A program made the translations under genes and the position numbers. From Gemmatimonadota bacterium (GTDB taxonomy: Bacteria; Gemmatimonadota; Gemmatimonadetes; Gemmatimonadales; GWC2-71-9), in assembly GCA_029884275.1 (NCBI GenBank), contig JAOUIC010000093.1, positions 1-6,863 on the forward strand: a DNA stretch of 6,863 nt. Reading direction: 5' to 3'. Below are positions 1 through 5,340 of this stretch, piece by piece (within the stretch, counting starts at the first letter, position 1; every line of letters begins with the position of its first letter). Under the pieces are notes generated by a model, which saw nothing but the letters and a program-made list of their open reading frames with translations, did not search any database and was not told the DNA's origin.

Positions 1-2522
1 GCCGGATCGTACTCGCGGGAGTTGGTGGCCCGGAGGAAGGGGGCAGCGAAGAGGACGCGACGGCCCGTGACGGCGAAGGCGGGCGACACCGCAACGCTCG
101 CCGCGATCAGGCTGTCCCCCGAGCGGTAGTACAGTTCGCGTCCATCGCGGGACCAGGCCGGTTCCGTTCCGCCCAGCAGGGAGACCGACACGCGGCCCCC
201 CGGACCCGGGTAGGGCCGGACATACACTTCCATCCGGTCCGCCTCGTCGGACTGATAGGCCAGCCAGCGTCCGTCGGGTGACAGCGTTACCTGGGACTCG
301 TTGAAGGCGGCAGGAAGAATCATCCGTGACGTCGGGGCCGAATCGAATGTCAGGGTCCGAATGCCGTCGTACCCACTGTTGAACTCCTGGAACACCACAC
401 TCTTCCCATCGGGTGCGACACTCCCTGCAATCCTGCCTCCGTTCGCCACCAAGAGGCTCTCGGCCTTCGCACTCCCATCGGCCGCGACCCACCAGAGGTC
501 GGAATTGCTCGAGTAGACCACGCGCCGGCCATCCGGCGTCCAGATCGGGAGATCGCTGAGGCCGTCAGTCGTCAGGCGGGACCAGGACCGTTGCGCGAGA
601 TCGAAGGCCCAGACATCGCGCCCGGGTCCGTCGGTTACCCTGATCGTCACCGCGATGCGCCGGCCGTCCGGCGAAAAGCGGGGATTGTCGAACGTCCGCG
701 GCTCGCTTGCCAGGGGGGTCGCCTGCCCGGCCCGCGACACGAGCATCAACTGGCGCAGGGCGCTGGCCCCCGCCTTTGGGTAGGCAATGGATCCTGAGGC
801 CGATACTCCGGCCGTCGTGACAAAGGCGTTGGACTGATCGACATCAAGGGCGATCGTCACCGGGGCGCCGGTCGCTCGCGCCCGGTGGGCGTCGAGGGGC
901 AGCGCAATCAACGAGCCGTCCCGGTTGCCCAGGACCACGAAACCGCGATCGACCCACTGGGGTGAGAACCCGACCTGCTCGAAGCGGGTGATGTCGCCAT
1001 TGTCGAGATTCAGCGCCGCGAGCCGACTGGTCCCCCCCTTGAAGAGCGCGAACAACACGGTGCGCTCCCCCGGCAGGAGCATGGGGGAACGGAACGCCTC
1101 GCCCGACCCGCTATCGGGGGTGGCGAAGATGCGTGGCGTTCCGCCCTGGGCCGGCACGACGAACAGCTGTCGGGTCTGGAGATCATCATTCCCGGCTGCG
1201 TAGTAGCGGACGGAGTCGTCGCTGCCCCACGAGAACGCGTACCCCGGGCAGGAGTCGCAGATGGCCACCGCCGCACCGCCGGCCAGGGGCACCTTCATCA
1301 CCCGCGGACCCTCCAAGTAGCCCAGCCACCGACTATCCGGAGAGAAAAAGGGCAGGGTGCCCCGGCGCGCCCCAGGCGCCGGCACCGGCTCGACACGATC
1401 GGCGTACCGCAACACCACGCCCGCTTGCGTGGTATACGCGAAGACGGAACCGTCGGGTGCATAGGCGATCTGGTCCGCGAGGGATTCGAAGTAGGCCACG
1501 CTGTCTGCCAAGGGCTGGGCGAACCGTGACACGACCGGCGAGTACGTTGGCGGCTGCTGATGCCAGAGTGCCCACCCACCGGCGAGCCCCACCGCCGCGA
1601 GCAGCAGCCCGGCCCCTGCGAGGATCGGGATCGAGATGAAGCGGTGCGGCAGCGGGGCCGCGGGACCGCGGGACCGTGCCCTTCTCATCGTGGCGGTGCC
1701 CTGGCCCTGCAAGGCCGCCGCGAACTCCGCCGCCGAGGCGAAGCGATCGGCCGGGAGCTTCTGCAGCGCCTGCTCGACCGCCGCCTCCACATGGTCGGGG
1801 ATGGTCTTCCGTTGCGTCGTCAGCGGACGAGGATCCTCGGTCACCACCCGGGCGATGATCGCCTGCGCGGTAGGGCCGGTGAATGGCGGCTCGCCGACCA
1901 GCATCTCGTAGAGCACGCAGCCCAGAGCATAGACATCGGAGGTGGCGGTGATCTCCCGCTCCCCCATCGCCTGCTCGGGGCTCATGTAGTGCGGCGTGCC
2001 AAGACTCATGCCCGTCTCGGTCATCCGGGTGCCAGCGGTGCTGACGGCGAGGGCGATGCCGAAGTCGGCCACCAGGGCGCTGCCGTCGTGCAGCAGGATA
2101 TTCTCGGGCTTGATGTCGCGGTGGATCACGCCCCGGCGGTGGGCGTAGTCGAGCGCGCTCGCCACCTCGGCGGCAATCCTCACCGCGTCGGCCACCGGCA
2201 GCTGCTTCTCCCGGCCGATCCGGTCGCGGACCGTTTCTCCTTCCACGTACGGCATCACGTAGAACAGAAAGCCGTCGGCCTCGCCGCTGTCGAACAGCGG
2301 GAGGATGTGTGGATGCTGCAGGTTGGCTGTGGTCGTGATTTCCGAGAGAAACCGCTCGGCGCCGATCACCGCCGCGAGCTCGGGCCTGAGCACCTTGACC
2401 GCCACGCGGCGGTTGTGCCGGATGTCCTGCGCGAGGTAGACCGTGGCCATGCCGCCGGTGCCGAGCTCCCGCTCGATGCGGTAGCGGTCGGAAAGGCTTG
2501 CCCTGAGGCGCTCGATGGTCAC
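1..2522 (-). CDS. Gene A: membrane-bound Ser/Thr protein kinase with C-terminal TolB/WD40-like beta-propeller (3' end cut by window edge)
   Basis: The frame is open from a GTG at 2522 to the left edge: 840 residues are visible, with no internal stop. Residues about 14-268 form a PknB-type (Hanks) kinase domain that should phosphorylate Ser/Thr on target proteins and itself. Visible motifs are the glycine-rich loop GTGGMATVY (21-29), ATP-binding Lys43 in AVKVL, alpha-C Glu61, catalytic HRDIKPEN with Asp136, DFG 153-155, activation-loop threonines 168 and 170, SPE 181-183 and Asp196. It is an intact RD kinase. A basic Pro-rich linker (281-295) and a hydrophobic helix (about 296-320) follow, then a propeller with PDG-type turns at 355, 394, 617, 662, 703, 748 and 791; the cytoplasmic-in, sensor-out topology is inferred. 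Cys422 and Cys425 form a CDSC pair. The GTG was chosen because it has a GAGGG ribosome site 6 nt upstream and aligns exactly with the start of gene B. Compared with B (878 aa), roughly 35-40 C-terminal residues are missing. The ligand and the substrates are unknown. Confidence 0.93.
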   Translation of the reverse strand, partial: MTIERLRASLSDRYRIERELGTGGMATVYLAQDIRHNRRVAVKVLRPELAAVIGAERFLSEITTTANLQHPHILPLFDSGEADGFLFYVMPYVEGETVRDRIGREKQLPVADAVRIAAEVASALDYAHRRGVIHRDIKPENILLHDGSALVADFGIALAVSTAGTRMTETGMSLGTPHYMSPEQAMGEREITATSDVYALGCVLYEMLVGEPPFTGPTAQAIIARVVTEDPRPLTTQRKTIPDHVEAAVEQALQKLPADRFASAAEFAAALQGQGTATMRRARSRGPAAPLPHRFISIPILAGAGLLLAAVGLAGGWALWHQQPPTYSPVVSRFAQPLADSVAYFESLADQIAYAPDGSVFAYTTQAGVVLRYADRVEPVPAPGARRGTLPFFSPDSRWLGYLEGPRVMKVPLAGGAAVAICDSCPGYAFSWGSDDSVRYYAAGNDDLQTRQLFVVPAQGGTPRIFATPDSGSGEAFRSPMLLPGERTVLFALFKGGTSRLAALNLDNGDITRFEQVGFSPQWVDRGFVVLGNRDGSLIALPLDAHRARATGAPVTIALDVDQSNAFVTTAGVSASGSIAYPKAGASALRQLMLVSRAGQATPLASEPRTFDNPRFSPDGRRIAVTIRVTDGPGRDVWAFDLAQRSWSRLTTDGLSDLPIWTPDGRRVVYSSNSDLWWVAADGSAKAESLLVANGGRIAGSVAPDGKSVVFQEFNSGYDGIRTLTFDSAPTSRMILPAAFNESQVTLSPDGRWLAYQSDEADRMEVYVRPYPGPGGRVSVSLLGGTEPAWSRDGRELYYRSGDSLIAASVAVSPAFAVTGRRVLFAAPFLRATNSREYDP

Positions 2523-2569
2523 GGCGCGCCCTCGGAGTCGGGTGGCGCCGAAGGGGCGGCGGTGAGGCG
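2464..2569 (-). repeat. Shared kinase leader/start block, copy in front of and inside gene A
   Basis: This copy covers 47 bp of leader plus the first 59 nt of gene A. It matches 5220-5325 with 3 mismatches in 106 positions by hand: one in a leader codon third position (GCG/GCA), one ACC/GCC in the leader, and one ATC/CTC at kinase codon 3. Immediately downstream, third positions of most kinase codons differ. The block contains the GAGGG site, the GTGA overlap and the first 19 codons, including AGG-GCA-AGC-CTT-TCC, which are less G/C-ended than the surrounding codons. Confidence 0.85.
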
Positions 2570-2587
2570 GGGCAGGACGTCGGTCAG
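2519..2587 (-). CDS. Possible counterpart leader micro-ORF in front of gene A (CTG start, doubtful)
   Basis: The frame ending in TGA 2521-2519, which overlaps the gene A GTG as GTGA, reads LPRLTAAPSAPPDSEGAP at its end and aligns with the micro-ORF before gene B. No ATG, GTG or TTG starts it. However, a clean AGGAG (2595-2599) lies 7 nt before a CTG at 2587, giving 22 codons. A second CTG (2575-2573) aligns with the internal ATG of the gene B leader, with one codon (GAG) deleted in this copy. CTG starts are rare, so this may be a decayed or silent copy of the leader. The frame is open all the way back to the gene B stop, so frame length gives no extra support. Confidence 0.2.
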   Translation of the reverse strand: MTDVLPRLTAAPSAPPDSEGAP

Positions 2588-2641
2588 TTCGGAACTCCTG
2601 ATGGGGAAACCACTTAGGATACCGCCAGATCCGGGACGTGG
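2523..2641 (-). other. Intergenic gap B-A
   Basis: The gap is 119 nt on the minus strand, between the TAG of gene B and the GTG of gene A. Its downstream 47 bp are the shared leader; the other 72 nt are unique. It holds an AGGAG at 2595-2599 and a TATCCT that only loosely resembles a -10 box, with no matching -35. No strong hairpin followed by a T-run was seen, so read-through transcription from gene B into A is likely. Confidence 0.55.
2529..2533 (-). promoter_or_regulatory. Ribosome binding site of gene A that decides the GTG start
   Basis: GAGGG on the minus strand lies 6 nt upstream of the GTG at 2522, in the same position as in gene B. It lies inside the shared leader block. Confidence 0.6.
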
Positions 2642-5278
2642 CTAGGGAGTTCCTCCCCGGAGTCTTGCCACCAGCCCCGGCAGGTTCTGGATGACCATGA
2701 TCCGGGAGGCCGGGTTGAGACGCACCATCACGAAGGTCTTCCCGTCGGGCGAGACATCGTAGTTGGCGTGCGGCGTGGCGGTGGACATATCCGACACCGG
2801 GAAGAGCGTCTGGCGGGCTGTCACCGACAGCGTCGGGGCGGTCTGAATCGTCGCCAGCATGAGATTTACATCAGTTCCGTTGGAGGCCCGATAGAACAAC
2901 TCGCGCCCGTTCGGCCCCCAGACCGGCTCGGCGCCGCCCGACAGGGAGATCTGGACCTGCTCCCCGGTCCCGTCCATTCGCCGCACATAGATCTCTTCCC
3001 GACCCGACTGGGACGACGCGAACGCCAGCCACTGGTCGTCGGGAGAGACGGCCGGAAACTGTTCCTCGAACCGCGTGGCCACCAGCGGCTCGATCGGGCC
3101 GCGGCCGCGGTTCCGGATGATGCCGATGTCCGAGCGCGATCCTCCCTCGATCCCGGTGCCCGCCGTCACGATGGCGCTCTGGTCCTTCAGCCAGATGCCG
3201 GTGTATCCGATCTCGGGCGACGCGAAGAGCGATTCCGCCGGCGCGGTACTTCCGGGGCGAACCTGGTAGATGCCGAGCGTGCCGCTCCGTGCCGAGATGA
3301 AGGAGACGAACTGGCCATCGGGGCTCCAGCTCGGGTCGTGGCCATCGTTGAGGAAGGTCGTGCGGGTGAGGGTGCCGTCGGCCAGCCGGAGGAGCCAGAC
3401 ATCGCGCCCCTCCTGGGAGGTGAAGTCCATGGCGATGCGACGGCCGTCGGGCGAGAACCTGGGCGAGTGATAATTGTAGTTTTCGGCGAGCGCGGACCGG
3501 ATGGCGCCCGACCGATCGACGAGCACCAGCGAGCGCGGGTCTTCGGGCACATAGACGACCGTGCCGTTGGTGGCCACGTCGAACTGCGCGACCCCGGTGC
3601 CGGTGAGCGAGAGGCCGGTGGCGATGGTCACTGCGCTTCCGGTCGTCTTCCTGCTTGCGAGGTCGAACGGCTGCGCCTCGAGGTTGCCGTTCGTCAGGGC
3701 CCAGACCAGGAAACCCGCGGTGTACCTGATATCGACCACATCCTGCTCCAGAAGCAGCGTAGCCTTCCCGGTCTCGAGATCCAGCAGATAGGCGGGGCCG
3801 GCGGCGCTGCCCATGGTCCTGCGGTTGGCGAGGGCGAACCGGTCGCCCGGGAGGATGAACATCGGCACGAGGTCGGCGTTCGTGGTACCGAACGGGTAGG
3901 TGACCTTGTCGTCGCGGTCGAGCCGCGCGATCCCCGACCTGATGCTCTGCAGGGCCCCGAACCAGAGGGCGCCGGTGCCGTCCCAGGCGGCATAGTTGCC
4001 GAGATCGATTTCGGTCGGGATGGGCCGCCCCTTGCCGCCGGTGATCGGGTACCGCGCCCCGGTCCGGGTGGCGATGTCCATGGCCACAAACTCCCGCCCA
4101 TCCCTGGCAACGGAATAGCCGGCCACGAACGAGGGGAGCCCCGGCACGATGGTGGCCTCGGTCTCGTCGAGCGCGCGGGCCATCGTGCGGTTTCCGCCGT
4201 CCACCACGGCGGTGTAGAGGATGGTGCTGCCGTCGGGGGTGATGGCAATCTGCCGTTGCAGCCCGGTGCTGGTGCCACCGAGGGTTGGAGTCGGTATCGC
4301 GAGGCGCGAAGGCGGCAGTGTCGGCGACGTGGGACGGGGACGCAGCCAGCCCCAGACAGCCACCGCGATCGCTGCCACGAGGAGCGCCGGGACCACGCGG
4401 CGGGGCGGCGGGGCAGCGGGGCGGGTGGGCCGTACACGCCTCATGGGGCCGGTGCCCTGACCCTGCAGGGCGGCCGCGAATTCCGCCGCGGTGGCGAACC
4501 GGTCAGCCGGGAGCTTGGCCAGCGCCGTGAGCACGGCGTCTTCCACCTCTTCCGGCACCGTGTCGCGCACCGTCGACAGCGGGGTCGGCCGCTCGGTCAT
4601 CACCTTGGCGACGATGGCCTGTGCGGTGCTGCCGGTGAAGGGGGGATCGCCGGCCAGCAACTCGTACAGCACGCACCCCAGCGCATAGATATCGGTCCGG
4701 GCGTCGAGCTGCCGCTCGCCCATCGCCTGCTCGGGGCTCATGTAGTGCGGCGTGCCGAGGGACATGCCGGTTTCCGTCATGCGGGAGCCGGCGCTGGTGG
4801 CGGCGAGCGCGATGCCGAAGTCGGCCACGAGGGCGCGGCCGTCGTGCAGCAGGATGTTCTCGGGCTTGATGTCGCGGTGGATGACGCCCTGGCGGTGGGC
4901 GTAGTCGAGGGCGCTGGCCACCTCGCCGGCGATCCGCACCGCATCGGCGATCGGCAGCTGCTTCTCCCGGCTCAGCCGGTCCCGCAGCGACTCCCCCTCC
5001 ACATAGGGCATGACGTAGTACAGGAAGCCGTCGGCCGCGCCGCTGTCGTGCAGCGCCAGGATGTGGGGGTGCTGCAGGTTGGCCGTGGTCTGGATCTCAG
5101 ACACGAACCGCTCGGCGCCGATGACGGCGGCGAGTTCGGCGCGCAGCACCTTGATGGCCACCTTGCGCTTGTGCCGGAGATCCTCGGCGAGGTACACCGT
5201 CGCCATCCCCCCCTGCCCCAGCTCCCGCTCGATGCGGTAGCGGTCGGAAAGGCTTGCCCTGAGGCGCTCGAGGGTCAC
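2642..5278 (-). CDS. Gene B: complete membrane-bound Ser/Thr protein kinase with C-terminal TolB/WD40-like beta-propeller
   Basis: The product is 878 residues, from GTG 5278 to TAG 2642. The PknB-type kinase domain (about 14-268) is complete: GQGGMATVY loop 21-29, Lys43 in AIKVL, Glu61, HRDIKPEN with Asp136, DFG 153-155, activation-loop Thr168/Thr170, GTPHYMSPEQ with SPE at 181-183, and Asp196. An Arg/Pro-rich linker (281-294) precedes one hydrophobic helix (about 295-312). The rest is a beta-propeller with TolB/WD40-like turns: TPDG 347, ARDG 391, SPDG 609, SPDG 652, SPDD 745, GPNG 788, SPDG 843. The first half of this propeller (about 380-580) is degenerate compared with A and C. By hand count residues 1-280 match gene A at 226 positions (81%), with every catalytic residue at the same number, so the two are tandem paralogues. 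The start lies 58 nt after the gene C stop, and the stop lies 119 nt before gene A, so an operon C-B-A is likely. The probable role is a transmembrane signalling kinase; the signal and targets are not deducible. Confidence 0.96.
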   Translation of the reverse strand: MTLERLRASLSDRYRIERELGQGGMATVYLAEDLRHKRKVAIKVLRAELAAVIGAERFVSEIQTTANLQHPHILALHDSGAADGFLYYVMPYVEGESLRDRLSREKQLPIADAVRIAGEVASALDYAHRQGVIHRDIKPENILLHDGRALVADFGIALAATSAGSRMTETGMSLGTPHYMSPEQAMGERQLDARTDIYALGCVLYELLAGDPPFTGSTAQAIVAKVMTERPTPLSTVRDTVPEEVEDAVLTALAKLPADRFATAAEFAAALQGQGTGPMRRVRPTRPAAPPPRRVVPALLVAAIAVAVWGWLRPRPTSPTLPPSRLAIPTPTLGGTSTGLQRQIAITPDGSTILYTAVVDGGNRTMARALDETEATIVPGLPSFVAGYSVARDGREFVAMDIATRTGARYPITGGKGRPIPTEIDLGNYAAWDGTGALWFGALQSIRSGIARLDRDDKVTYPFGTTNADLVPMFILPGDRFALANRRTMGSAAGPAYLLDLETGKATLLLEQDVVDIRYTAGFLVWALTNGNLEAQPFDLASRKTTGSAVTIATGLSLTGTGVAQFDVATNGTVVYVPEDPRSLVLVDRSGAIRSALAENYNYHSPRFSPDGRRIAMDFTSQEGRDVWLLRLADGTLTRTTFLNDGHDPSWSPDGQFVSFISARSGTLGIYQVRPGSTAPAESLFASPEIGYTGIWLKDQSAIVTAGTGIEGGSRSDIGIIRNRGRGPIEPLVATRFEEQFPAVSPDDQWLAFASSQSGREEIYVRRMDGTGEQVQISLSGGAEPVWGPNGRELFYRASNGTDVNLMLATIQTAPTLSVTARQTLFPVSDMSTATPHANYDVSPDGKTFVMVRLNPASRIMVIQNLPGLVARLRGGTP

Positions 5279-5325
5279 GGTGCGCCCTCGGAGTCGGGTG
5301 GCGCCGAAGGGGCGGCGGCGAGGCG
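5220..5325 (-). repeat. Shared kinase leader/start block, copy in front of and inside gene B
   Basis: Direct-repeat partner of 2464-2569, in the same orientation and 2756 bp away. On the upstream side the match continues briefly if one codon (GAG) is allowed as an insertion here, and then fades. Homologous recombination between the two copies would delete one kinase gene's worth of DNA and leave a hybrid, so the pair is also a potential rearrangement point. Confidence 0.85.
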
Positions 5326-5340
5326 CTCGGGCATGCTCAT
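5275..5340 (-). CDS. Possible 21-residue leader micro-ORF linking gene C to gene B
   Basis: An ATG at 5340 opens a frame of 21 codons, starting MSMPERL and ending APPDSEGAP, with TGA at 5277-5275. Its ATG overlaps the gene C stop as ATGA and its TGA overlaps the gene B GTG as GTGA, so ribosomes could pass C > micro-ORF > B without leaving the message. An AGGGGG sequence (5348-5353) sits 7 nt before the ATG, a good Shine-Dalgarno spacing. A second in-frame ATG lies at 5334. The last codons are conserved in the leader of gene A (2519-2587). It is Ala/Pro-rich with no known domain. Translation is not proven: the overlaps could be chance, and the conservation could simply reflect recent duplication of DNA. 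Confidence 0.35.
   Translation of the reverse strand: MSMPERLAAAPSAPPDSEGAP
5285..5289 (-). promoter_or_regulatory. Ribosome binding site of gene B that decides the GTG start
   Basis: GAGGG on the minus strand lies 6 nt upstream of the GTG at 5278. The same element at the same spacing precedes gene A. No in-frame ATG or GTG was seen between the gene C stop and this GTG, so this is the best-supported start. Confidence 0.6.

Noticed and set aside
2586..2596. Small palindrome AGTTC-C-GAACT in the B-A gap
   Set aside because: The arms are only 5 bp, there is no second copy near gene B, and the one-base centre cannot form an RNA loop. It could be an operator half, but nothing supports it.
2610..2641. 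Possible terminator hairpin after gene B (CCAC/GTGG outer and GGAT/ATCC inner pairs)
   Set aside because: The stems are only 4 bp, interrupted by unequal unpaired bases, and no T-run follows.
2519..2644. Stop-codon read-through of gene B: the frame stays open for 40 codons after the TAG up to the GTGA of gene A
   Set aside because: An open stretch of 40 codons is ordinary at this GC content, gene B already ends at the usual place for the family, and the corresponding leader at the C-B junction is not in the gene C frame.
1560..2645. A 361-codon open frame on the plus strand, opposite the kinase half of gene A
   Set aside because: It is an antisense shadow of gene A. Its similarity to the plus-strand frame opposite gene B follows from the two kinase genes being paralogues.
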